A stretch of DNA of 64,000 bases from Tanypteryx hageni (GCA_028673005.1 CM054115.1:192766370-192830369), one strand, 5' to 3'. Counted from the stretch's first letter, positions 22,582-33,937 are shown. Numbers and translations are program-made. The notes: generated by a model from the letters alone, not told the origin.

Positions 22582-24568
22582 ATGGCTGCCGTATCTCTAC
22601 CTGGAGGAGGCCACCGACGGTCCTCGTCGACCGGACGGATTGCCCGGTTTATCCTGGAGGATGGCTCGTCGGTGCGATTCGTTCGCCGGACCTTCGACTC
22701 CGCAGAGGCATGGAGGAGGGAACTGGCTCTCCAGTCAGCTTCTCCACTTCTGCATAAGACCGGCCGGTCTTCGGTCCCTGGAGCTCCTGACTTCGTCGGG
22801 TGCCATCCTGCTGCGGGACCGCCCGCTGCGTCATCTTTGGCGATGGAAGTCTCCACACCGCCGGACCTGCCTGCTGCTGGCGCTTCCGCAGCTGTTTCCG
22901 CCCCTGCGGTGACTTTGCCGCCCTCAACGGCCGCTGCAAAAAAGGGCCCCAAAAAGTCCGGGAAGGCACGAAAACCGGCCAGACACGACGAGCAGAAGCA
23001 CCTGACGGCTTCTGAACCCGTTACTGACGAAACCTCCGCCCCAGCGGAGATTTTGCCACTAGCGATTGCCGCCGCTAAAAACGGCCCTTTTACGGGCCAT
23101 AAAAATCCCGGAAAGCCACCTTCACCGGCAGCAGAAGACGAGGACTTGCAACTGGCTACGCCTGCTTCAGTTCCAAGTATCACCGAGGAGGCTATGGACA
23201 TCTCCGAGGGATTCCGTGGCAAGAGGAAGCTACCTTCCTCGCCCACTCCTTCCGAAGACGGACCAGACCTGGCCAAGCGGTCTGGACCCCTTCTTGGTGA
23301 GGAGACTTGCACTTCTAGCGCCCAGATGGGGACTTCGTTGTGGTGCGGGGTAAGCGCTCTTCGAAGAGGGGGAAGGCTTCCTTTTCTCCCATGCCTTCCG
23401 ACGCCGCCCAGTCGGCAACCACGACGGACGACGCCCAGGCGCCGCGCCCGAGGATGGCTCCCATCACCGCCTATGGCCTTCCCTCTGACAAGAGGGTGGC
23501 AGCTGCCATCAAGCAGGCTGGTGGCGGTGGGCACATCAAGTTGCAGGTCCGCCAGGCCTCCACACGAATCCTGGTGACAACGTCGGCGCATCTCGTGCAG
23601 CGCTGAAAGAACTGGACGCCATTGGAGTCCAGTATCATACCCAGCCACTGGACCTCAAGCGGGCGACCAGACTCCTCATCCGAGGCGTCGCCACGGACTA
23701 CGACACTCAGGACATCGCGGCGGACCTCTCTTCGAAGGGGTTCATAGTCCGTGGAGTCCGGCACATCTCCGAGATCCGCGGAGGTGAGAAGATTCCCACC
23801 CGGCGCTGCATCGCGACTGTGGAAAAGCAACCAGGGGGCGTTGCAGTTGGCAGAATTTCCAGCGTCTGCGACTGCAACGTCTCCATTCAGGGGTGGCCGT
23901 GGCCCCATGATGTGCTTCAACTGCCAGAGATTTGGACTCCGGGCAGTCGCCTGCACCATGCCTCCTCGCTGCTTCAAGTGCGCTGGAGACCATCCTTCCC
24001 GGGAATGTCCCTTACCGGCAACCTCAGTCCCGAAATGCGTGCACTGCGAGGGGCCTCACCTGGCCTCCTTTCGGCAGTGCCCAGTTTTCATCGAGGTGTT
24101 GAAGCGCTACGAGGATGCTGTTCGCCGTGACAGGGCCCAACATCCTCCACGCAAACAGCCAGAGAGGACGACCTCCAGTGAAGCAGCTAGGCCGGTGACG
24201 ATCGCCGCGTCTTTTGCAGCCGTCGCTGGAGCCAAACCGGCTATCGACGAGCTGGCTCCGATTCCGACACCGGAGCTGACGCCACCACCAACCAGCCCGA
24301 ATCTGGCCGCCCCAGCTAAGGCAGCTCAGCCATCAGCTCCGGTAGAAGCGGCGACTTCGTCGGTACCAGAGGCACCTGCCTCCCAGCCGAAACTCAGCGC
24401 CGCGCAATCTGGTGACGAACTTCCGGATGAAGACATCTGGTCAACGATCTCCACTTTGTGCCGATCGCTGCGGCGCTACATTGCGTCAACTGAAGGCCGA
24501 CTTCTCCTCTCTCTCTCCTGGAGGAGTTGGCACGAGGTCAACAACGACGACCCGTTAATGGCTGTTAG
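22582..24568 (+). pseudogene. JA ORF1: Gag, multiply frameshifted
   Basis: It begins MAAVSLPGGG, like JG Gag (MTTLLIPGG). The RNA-binding middle region includes TAYGLPSDKRVAAAIKQAG. Zinc knuckles near 23905-24090 are CFNCQRFGLRAVAC, with the expected His replaced by Leu, then CFKCAGDHPSREC and CVHCEGPHLASFRQC. Shifts near 23335, 23598, 23890 and 24520 break the frame. The last one fuses the Gag end to ORF2 in one long frame (23751-25601). By comparison with JG, ORF1 should stop at the TAG at 24566-24568. Palindromic motif copy at 23083-23098. Confidence 0.85.
23083..23098 (+). other. In-frame palindrome, JA gag copy
   Basis: GGCCCTTTTACGGGCC: a 5-bp stem with a 6-nt loop, preceded by AAAAAC and followed by ATAAAAATCC. 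It encodes GPFTG within KNGPFTGHKNPG. One member of the family described in the findings. Confidence 0.7.
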
Positions 24569-27262
24569 GGGCTGCACCGTATTTGTCCAATGGAACGCCA
24601 ACGGGGTTAAGGCGAAGACGGAGGAACTCCGGGCGTTTCTGCAGGACAGGAGCGCAGTCGTCGCAGCCATAAACGAGACGCACTTGCAGCCTACAGACAG
24701 CTGGAAGCTCCCTGGATGGACAATCTACCGGGCCGACCGAGTAGCAGCGGCTCCAGTCCAGAAACATCGAGTCGGAGGAGGTGCAGGCATCCTGGTTCAT
24801 CACACGGTGAAACATCGTCTGCACCCCGTAAGGACATATCCTGGACTCGAGGCTGTTTCGGTGGACATCCGCACCACCCAAGGATGGGTCAAGGTCTCTT
24901 TGGCCTACTACCGCCCGTCCGCTCCCTGGGACTCCGGGCCGTTGACTGATCTTCTCGGCCCTGGCACCGGTCCGTCCTTAATCCTCGGTGACCTGAATGC
25001 CAAACATCCAAGCTGGCACTCCAGGGTCTCCAACCTCCTTGGCTCCCATCTGAAGGACTTTATTGACGAGGAAGGCCTTAGTTTGCTGGCACCAACCAAG
25101 CCAACATACTTTCCCTCATCTGACGTTCTCGATATCGTCGTCGCTCGGAACATCGGAGTGTCGGCGAGCATCTACTCCGTCTTCGCCCTCTCGTCGGATC
25201 ACAATCCGACACTCGGATTGCCGGTGAAGATCCCCCCGAGAGAACCTCGCGACTTCGCCCGAGCGGACTGGGAGAGTATCAGCGAGAACATCGCTGTGAA
25301 TTTCCCAGATCAGCCGGCTCCACCAACAACAGCGGTGGAAGCGGACGCCATGGTTCAACGTTTAACGTCGGCCATACAGACATCCATGGGTGCCCACATC
25401 CCTATGGTCCAGACTCGACACTCCATCAGGTTTGCGCTGCCTACCGGACTGCGGAATACCATCACCTTCCGCAACAGCGTCCGGCGGCGGTGGCAGCGCC
25501 ACAGAACCCCGGACCTCAAGCAACAGCTCGCCGGCCTCAACTTTGAAGTCCAGCTGCTCCTACGCGAGGTTCGACAAGAGGCCTGGGAGCGGTACCTGTA
25601 GACTGTCTCCCTCGAGGTCCATTCGGTGTGGAAGGTCTGCCGGCAGCTGCGCGGAGGACAGCGCCGCGACCCTCTCCTATCCCACGGGAATAGGCTGGCA
25701 GCCATTCCCTCAGAAAAGGCGGATATGGTGGGGAAATACCTCCGTGAGGTCTTCACCCCCAACCCATACACACCGGAATCAGCGGAAGCTGAACTGGAGG
25801 TCGCTGAGGAACTGGTGGCGATGGACCGAGGGCCCTTGGACCCAGACTCCATCCCGGAATTCCGGCCGAAGGACGTCGTGAATGTCATGAGGGGGCTGAA
25901 CCTGCGACGAGCGCCGGGGGACGATGACATCTGTAACACCGTCATCCGTCAGCTTCCTGTGGCGGCCGTAGCATATCTTGCCAGCATCTACACCGGCTGC
26001 GCGAGGATCTCCCACTTCCCGTCATCTTGGAAGCGGGCGAAGGTCGTCTGCATCCCAAAGAATCAGGACGCAAAATTAAGCCCGGCTGATCTCCGCCCCA
26101 TCTCCTTGCTGGCGGGCTTTGGGAAGATGTTCGAGAGGCTGCTGCTGCCCGAGATTCAGCACCACCTACGAGAGGGGCAGTCCCTTCCTGCGGAGCAGTT
26201 CGGATTCCGAGAGGGTCACTCAACCACTCACCAGCTGGCGCGAGCGACGTCCTTCATCACCGACGCCTTCAACAGGAAACACGCGGTCGCAGGGGCCTTC
26301 TTCGACATCTCGAAGGCCTTCGACCGCGTGTGGCACGAGGGCCTCCTGTTGAAGATGCATCGACTCCAGTTCCCGGCCTGGATTCTTCGCCTCGTTTAAT
26401 CCTACCTACAAGGCCGGGAATTCCGGGTGAAGTGGCTCCAGGACGGATCGGATCTCCAGCAGGCACGGGCTGTTGTTCCGCAAGGATCCGTTCTGGGGCC
26501 AGTACTCTTCAACATCTTCACCCACGACGTGCCACGAGATCATGGGTGGAACATCATTTTGGCCCTGTATGCGGACGATGCGGCGATCCTTTGCCGCTCC
26601 TCGCAAAAATACGCAGCGGCCCTGGGATTACAGGAGGCAGTGGATACTCTGGTCTCGTGGTATCGTCGATGGCGGATCGCCGCCAATCCGCGGAAGACGA
26701 AAGCCATCGTCTTCCACCCCGGATTTGGCGCTCCGCCTGGAGTCGATCTATCGGTGATGGGGGACATCATCCAATGGGACAACGAAGTGACTTATCTAGG
26801 AGTCCAGCTCGACCAGAGACTGCTCTGGACATCGGAGGTTGAGCGGCTGAGGCAGAGGGGATTTGCGGCGCTCAGGAGGCTTGGTCCACTTCTGTGTTCG
26901 CGGACCCTCTCCATGGAGACAAAAAGGAGGCTGTACCTGGCGTGCGTCCTCCCAGTGCTGACCTACGCCTCTCCGGTATGGTCATCGGCTTCACGGACGA
27001 AAATCAACCGTCTCCAGGTTGTCCAGAATTCGGCGCTCCGGTGGTTGCTGAACTGCTCCAGGCAGGATGGCAACGCCCGGATTCATTTCCTTCGGCTGCG
27101 AAGGCATACTTTGCCGCGGTGGCCCTCTCTCCTCACGAGGAGGTCCGCCGGCTAGGAGATATCCAGGTTCGGTGGTGGGATGGTTACAAACGACCCATCG
27201 CCAGCCTGGATACCATCGAATCCCTGCTTCATGGAAAACGCCCCAGATTGACGGGGTTTTAG
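24558..27262 (+). pseudogene. JA ORF2: endonuclease-reverse transcriptase, broken
   Basis: The ATG at 24558 overlaps the ancestral ORF1 stop by 11 nt. The endonuclease has QWNANGVKAK, NETHLQ, GDLNAKHPSW and SSDHNP, so all main catalytic residues are present. RT motifs are RPISLLAGFGK, FFDISKAFDRVW, VPQGSVLGP and YADDAA. Nonsense codons lie at 25599-25601 and 26397-26399, and a frameshift near 27090 shifts the C-terminus, which ends KRPRLTGF at 27262. The rest is close to JG ORF2. It would cut target DNA and reverse-transcribe; this copy is inactive. Confidence 0.87.
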
Positions 27263-27352
27263 TGTGACCTCATCGGACTCTCAGATTCACAGCCAGGAGT
27301 GAAGTCACCACAAGGGCGCATTAGGCATGAATGCGGGAAATGCGACCCTCCT

Positions 27353-27366
27353 ACTGCCGAGGCAGT
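27353..27366 (+). other. 3'-terminal hairpin of JA
   Basis: ACTGCC-GA-GGCAGT, 6-bp stem, shortly after GGAAATGCGA and about 19 nt before the element end. Equivalent hairpins in JG and JE have different but paired stem bases. Confidence 0.7.
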
Positions 27367-27385
27367 CGGAACCGAAGAAACAGAT

Positions 27386-27539
27386 GGGGCTATGACCCCA
27401 GGCTTCGCTCTTTCGGTTTTGTCCCTGTTGCTTGAATTTGTCTCTGGTAGTATGATATTCTCTTTGTCTCTGTCAAATATTTTCTTTGGGATTGTTCGGA
27501 CACGGTACGCGCTTCTTGCTCGGTGATAGTTGACTGAAG
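27386..27539 (+). promoter_or_regulatory. Truncated 5' module upstream of JB
   Basis: This matches the JA and JG modules from GGGGCT onward, lacks their first 30-odd bp, and ends GTTGACTGA. It precedes JB's own lineage-2 5' region, so a lineage-1 promoter module sits in front of a lineage-2 element. Confidence 0.65.
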
Positions 27540-27658
27540 AAGTTTAGCCGCCGTGAGATAGCTTTCTGCTGTAATCTGGTGAATATCTCACGTATCGCTG
27601 ATTCTCGTTTCGCGGGTGGTCTGATTTTTTCAAATCGAACCCCCCAAGATTGAGGCTC

Positions 27659-27674
27659 AAGGAGCTTGCTCCTT
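27659..27674 (+). other. Hairpin in JB 5' UTR
   Basis: AAGGAGC-TT-GCTCCTT, a perfect 7-bp stem with a 2-nt loop. JF has CGGAGC-TT-GCTCCG at 43873-43886 in the equivalent place, with a changed outer pair. Another small palindrome, GATTT-TTTC-AAATC, lies at 27623-27636. Confidence 0.65.
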
Positions 27675-27774
27675 CGGCGCCGATTCCGCCACCCGGCTGG
27701 CACTTCAAACCGGTTCTCCCGGAGACCTTCCTGGCGCCATCCGGCGTATTTTATTCTCTACGTCCTCTGCAACA

Positions 27775-29313
27775 ATGAATGCATATTCATTGCCAGGACC
27801 AAAAAACGGCCCTTTACAGGGCCAAAAATCGGCCTCCGACATCGGTCTGCCACGGGACCAAGACGCTGCTGGCTCTACCCAGAGCCTCCCCACCTCACTC
27901 AAACCCGGCTCTGCTGTCCCTTCTATGGATGAGGGCACCACTGAGGCTGACTCCGACGTCTCCGAGAGGATGGACACGGGCTCCTTCCGCGTTCCTCGAC
28001 GGAAGAAGACTAGGAAGGCCTTCATCACTGCTGCCGAGTCCATTGCCAATCAGCTGCAGACCCGGCCTCCTGCGGTTCGCACTGCCAACCGATACGCCCC
28101 TCTGCTTGCTGATGCCGCCACTGATATCGCTCCTGGACCCTCTTCTTCTGCTGCTGCTCCTGTTCCTGCAGCCAAGATCAACGCCAGACCGCCCGGCCCA
28201 CCAAAGCCGCCTGCTATCCTGGTGTACGAGCTGGCGAATTTCCGTAAATTCATTTCCGCCATCAACGGAGCCACAAAGGACCATTCATTCCAAGTTACCT
28301 CCAGGAGGAATCACACCCGGCTCCAGCTTGCGACCATCGAGGACTATGCTTTCGTCCGACAGATGCTGGATGGCGCCCAAGCCCAGTACTCCACTTGGAG
28401 TGCTCGTAAAGAACGGACCCTAAGCTTCGCTGCTCGCGGACTGCACCCCAAGACCGATGACAACTACCTTAAGGAGCTTTTGGAAGATGCACGGGTACCA
28501 GTCATCAGAGTCAGGCAGATCCGCAAGGCCGACGGATCTCCACTTGGCGTCTTCGTCATCACCACGCGCGCTGCCACCGCAGACTGGGACCCGAAGGACT
28601 TTCTGCGCTGGACGTCCCTGGGAAATTCGAAAGTGCGCATCCAGCGCTACCGATATGACGAGCCGCAGATGTGCTTCAAATGTAACCGTTTCAGCCAGAG
28701 CTCGGTCTTCTGCACAGCGGCGCCCAGATGCTACAGGTGTGCCGGCCCCCATGAGGGTCGGAATTGCACCAAGTCCAAGGAGGATGGGACTCCTACCTGC
28801 TGCAACTGCGGCGGTCCGCATGCGGCCTACTCCAGTTCCTGCCCTGTTTATGCCAGGGAACATCGAAGGCGCTTCGGTCCACCCACGACGCTCGAGAAAG
28901 CTGCTCCGGAAGCTGATTTTGAACTTCTGAGACCAGTTGCTGCTCCTGCACCGATCCCGACTCTCGGCATCACCAATGCTTGGGGCAGAGGCAACGCTCC
29001 TCGTCGTCCTCCTCAGCAGCTACCGCATCCGCGGAAACGCCTGGACTTTCCACCGCTCCAGCCTGCAGCTGCTCCACGCACAGAATCGGTTGAGGAGCTT
29101 AACGTCCCTCTCAGCCGCCGAACCCGTCAGCCGCGCCCTGCGCCTGTTGCTGAAACTCTTTCAGCGGACCCGGCCTTGTCTCTACTGGCGCCTGCCCTGA
29201 CAACCCTTTTCAAGACGCTGCAGTCCCTAACGACTGTGCTGCAACAACAGCTCACGGCCCTTGGGCAAGTTATTGCCCAACTCTCCGGTACTGCGCAGCC
29301 CATTCACCCCTAA
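27775..29313 (+). CDS. JB ORF1: intact Jockey-type Gag, 512 aa
   Basis: A complete frame from MNAYSLPGP to PIHP. The order is: a low-complexity N-terminus with the palindrome-encoded GPLQG; an Ala/Pro-rich spacer; the RRM-like region from about residue 140 (PPAILVYELANFRKF); and three zinc knuckles at about residues 301-363. The first is CFKCNRFSQSSVFC, where the usual GH is SQ, so the His ligand is lost. The other two are CYRCAGPHEGRNC and CCNCGGPHAAYSSSC. A C-terminal segment with LNVPL and a Gln-rich predicted coiled coil ends the protein. It should bind element RNA. It is intact apart from the altered knuckle. ORF2 overlaps its end. Confidence 0.88.
   Translation: MNAYSLPGPKNGPLQGQKSASDIGLPRDQDAAGSTQSLPTSLKPGSAVPSMDEGTTEADSDVSERMDTGSFRVPRRKKTRKAFITAAESIANQLQTRPPAVRTANRYAPLLADAATDIAPGPSSSAAAPVPAAKINARPPGPPKPPAILVYELANFRKFISAINGATKDHSFQVTSRRNHTRLQLATIEDYAFVRQMLDGAQAQYSTWSARKERTLSFAARGLHPKTDDNYLKELLEDARVPVIRVRQIRKADGSPLGVFVITTRAATADWDPKDFLRWTSLGNSKVRIQRYRYDEPQMCFKCNRFSQSSVFCTAAPRCYRCAGPHEGRNCTKSKEDGTPTCCNCGGPHAAYSSSCPVYAREHRRRFGPPTTLEKAAPEADFELLRPVAAPAPIPTLGITNAWGRGNAPRRPPQQLPHPRKRLDFPPLQPAAAPRTESVEELNVPLSRRTRQPRPAPVAETLSADPALSLLAPALTTLFKTLQSLTTVLQQQLTALGQVIAQLSGTAQPIHP
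27808..27823 (+). other. In-frame palindrome, JB gag copy
   Basis: GGCCCTTTACAGGGCC: perfect 6-bp stem with loop TTAC, encoding GPLQG. It is the same as the JF copy at 44021-44036 and serves as the type sequence of the family. Confidence 0.8.
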
Positions 29314-32016
29314 GCGCGCAACGCCTGCACTCGTCCTCAGCTCGTGGAATGACAATGGTGGCATCAGAGCTAAGACACCTGAGCTTCTGGCGTTTCTCCG
29401 GGGAAGGAACGTCGACGTCGCACTCATCCAGGAGACACACCTGCGGTCAAACTGGCGGTGGAGCATCCCGGGCTACCGGATCTACAGGAAGGACAGGGAC
29501 TCGCCTTCAAGACCGGTTGGAGGAACAGCTATCCTGGTCCGGGAAGACATCTCGGCTTACGAGATCAACCTGCCTGCGATGCGGACGCTTGAGGCTACTG
29601 CGGCTGTCATCACCACATCCTTGGGCGACATCCGTTTGGCCTCATGCTACCTGGCACACAAGCGTAAATTTCATGCGGAGGACTTTCAACAGCTACTATC
29701 TCCGGGCATTCCACTCGTCGCAGGAGGAGACTACAACGCTAAACACGAGTCATGGAATTCCCCAGCCGCAAACCGGAACGGCGAGCTTCTCCGCAGATGG
29801 GCTGACACCAACGGCGTTAAGACCATCGCCCCGACTTCCCCCACTCGGGCACCCCTGACTGGATCCGGCTCCTTCCTGGACATCTTCCTCGCGTCTGGCG
29901 TTCGTCAGTCAATCAACGTCTACACGGTCCCATGTCTGACGAGCGACCATTACCCAGTGATCGCCTACATCGGAGCACGCCCGGTCCTGCTCCCTCCTCC
30001 TTTCTAGACCTCCGGAAAGCTGATTGGGCTGCTTTTCGCCGACATCTAGTGGACTCACTCCCTGGAGATCCTCCCGCACTCACCACTCCGACAGACGTTG
30101 ACGAGTACGTCACCGTCCTGACCGGGAAGCTTACGGATGCGGTCGCTGAATCTTTCCCGCGGACCCAACGCCGACGGCCTGACTTCTTGGATCTGCCTCG
30201 AAACATCCTGCAGGACATCCGAGCGAGGAACAGGCTCAGGAGGAAGCACCAAAACACCGGCTGCCCCGACCAAAAGCGACAGATCAAGGCGATGCCTCGC
30301 CACATCCAGGACGAGATCCAAGCCTTTTGCAGCGAGAAGTGGGACCGGAAGATGGCCTCCCTCTCCTACGAGGACGGCTCATTATGGCGGCTGGCTAAAC
30401 GTCTTCGCAACCCTCTGGAGGCAGGCCCTCCGCTGAAGACCCCGCAAGGTTTTGCCTGCACTCGGTACGAGAAAGCCAAACATCTTGCCGCCTATTTGGA
30501 GACCACTTTCCGGCCCAACGACGGACCTGGCATTCCTGACGCGGCTCCAACCACAGCGCAGGAAGGAGATGCTGAAGAGCCGTTTCCTGTCATCACCCAC
30601 GACCAGCTGCCTCCTGCCCTGCTGTCTCTTTGGCTTAAAAAAGCACCTGGTGAAGATGGCATCACCAACGAGGTCCTCCGCTGTCTCCCAAACGGCTTCA
30701 TTCCCCATCTCCTGGCAGTCTACAACGCGGCGATCGAGCTTGGCCACTTCCCAAGCCAGTGGAAACTGGCAAGAGTAATTTGCATTCCTAAACCCGGCAA
30801 ATCCAGGGCGCCGGAGAACTTCCGCCCGATATCCCTCTTGGATGGAATGGGGAAACTGCTGGAGAGGCTTGTCCTGCCGTACCTCTGTCGACATACAGAA
30901 GAACACAACCTCCTACCACCGCAGCAGTTTGGCTTCCGGAGCGAACACGCCACCGTCCACCAGCTCACACGGGTCTGCGAGTTCGTCTCTGAGGCCTTCA
31001 ACCGCAACTGCTGTGCAGCGGCCATTTTCTTCGATGTCCAAAAAGCATTCGACAGAGTGTGGGACGAGGGGCTTCTTCACAAGCTCGCCCTCTTCCACTA
31101 CCCAGCCTGGATCGTCCAACTGGTCCGCTCCTACCTGCATGGAAAGAAATTCCGGGTATCCTGGCAGCAGACGCTCTCTCCATGGCACGCGGTAGCCGCT
31201 GGTGTTCCACAAGGATCCGTTCTCGGACCTCAGCTGTTTAACATCTACACTGCAGATATTCCGAAGGACTTTGGCTGGAACAACATGCTGGCATTGTATG
31301 CTGACGACGCAGCGGTCATTGCCCGGTCTACAAAATCATCGACGGCGGCCCGCTACCTTCAGGCAGCAACCGACACGCTCTTGGACTGGTACAATCAATG
31401 GCACGTGGCCATCAACCCGGCCAAGACCCAGGCTATTCTCTTCTCGCCCGGACCTAGGAGAGAACCGAATGGGATCCTGCTGGACTACACCGAAGTGGAA
31501 AGGCAGGAGGACATCTGTTACCTCGGAGTTACCTTCGACAAGCACCTGACATTCAAGAGGCACACGACCAAGCTGGCCCTCAAGGCCATCTCTACCCGCA
31601 TCCGGCTCACACCTATCCTACGCTCCGACCTCGTTTCCCTGAAGAGGAAACTCCAGCTTTACCGTTCGGTGATCTTCCCGGCACTTATCTACGCGTCATC
31701 AGCCTGGAGTGGATACCTCTCCGGAGCCTCCTGTCAACGCTTGGCCAAGGCAGAACGGAGCTGCCTCCGCTCCATACTCCGGCTCGGATGGAACACCACC
31801 AACGAGGTGCTCTATATGCTGACTGAGACAACGCCGCTTGTCGAAAGGATGCAGGAAACGGCCCGTCGCTACTACGACAACCTCTCCGGGAAAACTCCTG
31901 TCACCGTTCGGGAGCTTGCTGACACCACCACCCGTCCCTGGGACCTGTTTAAACGCCCCCGAGCCTCAACTGGCCTCACGACCGACCAGCCTCCCCTGAA
32001 AAGGAGGAGGCGCTAA
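29261..32016 (+). pseudogene. JB ORF2: endonuclease-reverse transcriptase, one frameshift
   Basis: The frame opens inside the end of ORF1. I see no ATG before the endonuclease block SSWNDNGGIRAKTPELL, so translation may depend on restart or frameshifting near the ORF1 stop (29311-29313). Endonuclease motifs QETHLR, GGDYNAKHESW and TSDHYPV are intact. A single shift near 30000 (stop TAG at 30005) separates this from the RT, which is otherwise complete: FRPISLLDGMGK, FGFRSEHATVHQL, FFDVQKAFDRVW, GVPQGSVLGP, YADDAA and the end KRPRASTGL. It would make the cDNA at a nicked target. One base change in length would account for its inactivity. Confidence 0.88.
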
Positions 32017-32111
32017 AAGAGCCTTAGGTTGGCTCATCCCGCGGAGGAATTATCACGGATGATGTTCCCGTCCACCGCAGTAGATCCTACAGGATATAAA
32101 TGCGGAGAAGG

Positions 32112-32124
32112 CCTTCAAAGAAGG
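32112..32124 (+). other. 3'-terminal hairpin of JB
   Basis: CCTTC-AAA-GAAGG, 22 nt before the start of JC. JF has CCTTCT-ACCA-AGAAGG in the same place. Confidence 0.65.
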
Positions 32125-32326
32125 ACGAGAAACTACACACACAAACGAGTTTAGCCAGGCTCGCCGTAAGATAGCTTTACAGTTGAAATCTTGCGTCCAT
32201 TTATCACGTTTTTAACGTATTTTGCCACTTTCTGACTGAGCAAAGGCGAAGACGGCTCAGTCAATAGAGTGCCATTCGCCGTGTCTCCTTCCGGGGACGA
32301 TCGTCCGCACGCTTTTCTCCGAGAGG

Positions 32327-33937
32327 ATGGGAGTGAAGAACGGTCCTGGCAAGGAGGTAAAAAGGTCCCAGTCCGCTGATAGAATCTCTGCCTCAATGCA
32401 GCGGAGCTCTTTTAAGATCCCCGCTGGCGATAACAAGCCGCTAAAAACCCAACAGAGCTCTTTTCAGACCTCTGCGGGACTTGACAAACTGCCAAAATCT
32501 CAGCAGAGCTCTTATCAGAATTCTGCCAAAGATAACGAATCTGCCTCATCTAACGGACCGAGCACGAGCCAAGACGCAATGCCAACGGTCAATTCTAATG
32601 ACCCGAGGCGCCGCTCCGCGGCCTTCCTAACCGCGGAAGAATCGCTCCTCAAGCGACAGAGAGTTGAAGAAAGCGCCGCGATACCGCTAAGAAATAGATA
32701 CGCTCCCCTCCTCCTCCAGGAGACGGAGACTCAGCCCTCAGCTGGTTAAGAAATGGAGACCACTGAGGTCCCATTACGTAAGCCGGCGCCACGTAAGCCA
32801 TCTATTAAGGTTTACGATATATGCTCTGCCAAAGACCTCAGAGCTATGATTAGAGGAGCAGTGAAAGACCAGGGCTTCACTGTCGCTCCCACGCGAGAGA
32901 AAAACGCCCTTCGCGTAACTCTCGCCAATTTTGAAGACTTTAAAATTGTAAAAGAATTGCTAGCGGGGAATAAGGCCCAACTCTCCACCCAGAAAGTGGA
33001 TGGAGAAGTTACGGTTATTTTTACAATTTACGGATTCGACTGCAGAGACTCCGTGGATGAAATTTTTGAGGGATTGAACGCGATAGGAGTCGCCGTGCGT
33101 CACGTCAGAAATCTTCGAGGTGGAAAGGCGGCTTCACCGTCCAACACCTTCCTCCCACAATCGCGGCCACACCCGAATGGCCGATTAAAAGTCTGACAAA
33201 AATCAAATCCATTAGCAATGTACGGGTTCGCATTGCCCGCTACTATTATGATAGGCCCCAAATGTGCTACGGCTGTAGCCGCTTCGGCCACTCCTCTTCA
33301 AATTGCACAGCGCTTCCGCGCTGTTACAAATGCGCCGGACTTATTTCGGTAAGGACTGCACCAAATCGCCGGATCTTCCGGCGAAATGCTGCAACTGCGG
33401 CGGAGACCATCCCACCTTTTACCGGGAGTGCCCAGTAATGGCGGAGGAAATGGCAAAAATGAAGACGAAGAAGACACAGCCTGCCAAGCGCTCTTCTTCA
33501 ACAGCCCGAAAAGAGCCGCACCCCTACCTGGGAGTGCAGAACGCGTGGGGCCACGGTAATGCCGCCCGGCCGGCGCCGACGCCCAGGCAGCGTCTCTCCG
33601 TTACAGCCGCCCCAGCCAGCGCCGCACCCACCAGCGCCGCACCTACCAGCGTCGGGGAATTTCCATCGCTCCCGCGAGCCCGCAGCTCACGAGAGAGACG
33701 AAGGAGGAGCTGCGAATGCCACTTCGCGAGGCAATTGGCCGCCGACGGGAGAATCGCCATCAGACCTCAGCCCAGGCGCCGACCTCTGGAGAGCAACCAC
33801 TCCAGGCCGGCCTCCTAGTAGCCCTCCAAACCCTCACCGCAGCCACCACTACGATGAACCAGCAACTGCAGCAGCAGCAGGATCTTCTCCAGGGCATTTT
33901 GACCCAACTGACCCAGTTGCTTCAAATTCAACCCTAG
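32327..33937 (+). pseudogene. JC ORF1: Gag, broken in several frames
   Basis: The start MGVKNGPGK fits the reading, after a lineage-2 5' UTR. Residues about 25-75 are three 17-residue repeats (QSSF...K..KTQ type). The frame stops at 32747-32749 and restarts at 32753 with PSIKVYDICSAKDLRAMI, the RRM-like region. Zinc knuckles are CYGCSRFGHSSSNC and CYKCAG, then after another shift CCNCGGDHPTFYREC. The C-terminus ends LTQLLQIQP at 33937, like JB. At least three frame breaks prevent a full Gag. Confidence 0.82.
32398..32550 (+). repeat. 51-bp triplication in JC gag
   Basis: GAGCTC occurs at 32404, 32455 and 32506, giving a 51-bp period over three units (17 codons each). Each unit can pair its flanks around the TCTTTTCAG-like core: CAGCGG/CCGCTG in unit 1, CAGAG/CTCTG in unit 2, GCAGA/TCTGC in unit 3. 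Confidence 0.8.

Larger units (their letters stand above)
22302..27385 (+). mobile_element. Jockey-clade LINE JA (lineage 1)
   Basis: First member of the plus-strand series. The 5' module starts GAATTCAGCC at 22302-22311, Gag starts at 22582, EN-RT runs 24558-27262, and the 3' UTR carries a terminal hairpin at 27353-27366. It runs straight into a truncated 5' module of JB at 27386 without poly(A). Both ORFs are damaged. Closest relative in the window: JG. Confidence 0.85.
27386..32146 (+). mobile_element. Jockey-clade LINE JB (lineage 2), nearly intact
   Basis: It begins with a 5'-truncated copy of the shared module (27386-27539) joined to a lineage-2 5' region starting AAGTTTAGCC at 27540. 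Gag is intact at 27775-29313. ORF2 runs to 32016 with one frameshift. The 3' UTR is about 130 bp with a hairpin at 32112-32124 and no poly(A). JC starts directly after it with GAGTTTAGCC. It is the best candidate in the array for recent activity. Confidence 0.85.

Noticed and set aside
22407..23648. Long minus-strand open frame (413 codons) opposite JA Gag
   Set aside because: Antisense shadow of GC-rich Gag; no domain features, and similar shadows occur opposite JB, JD and JG.
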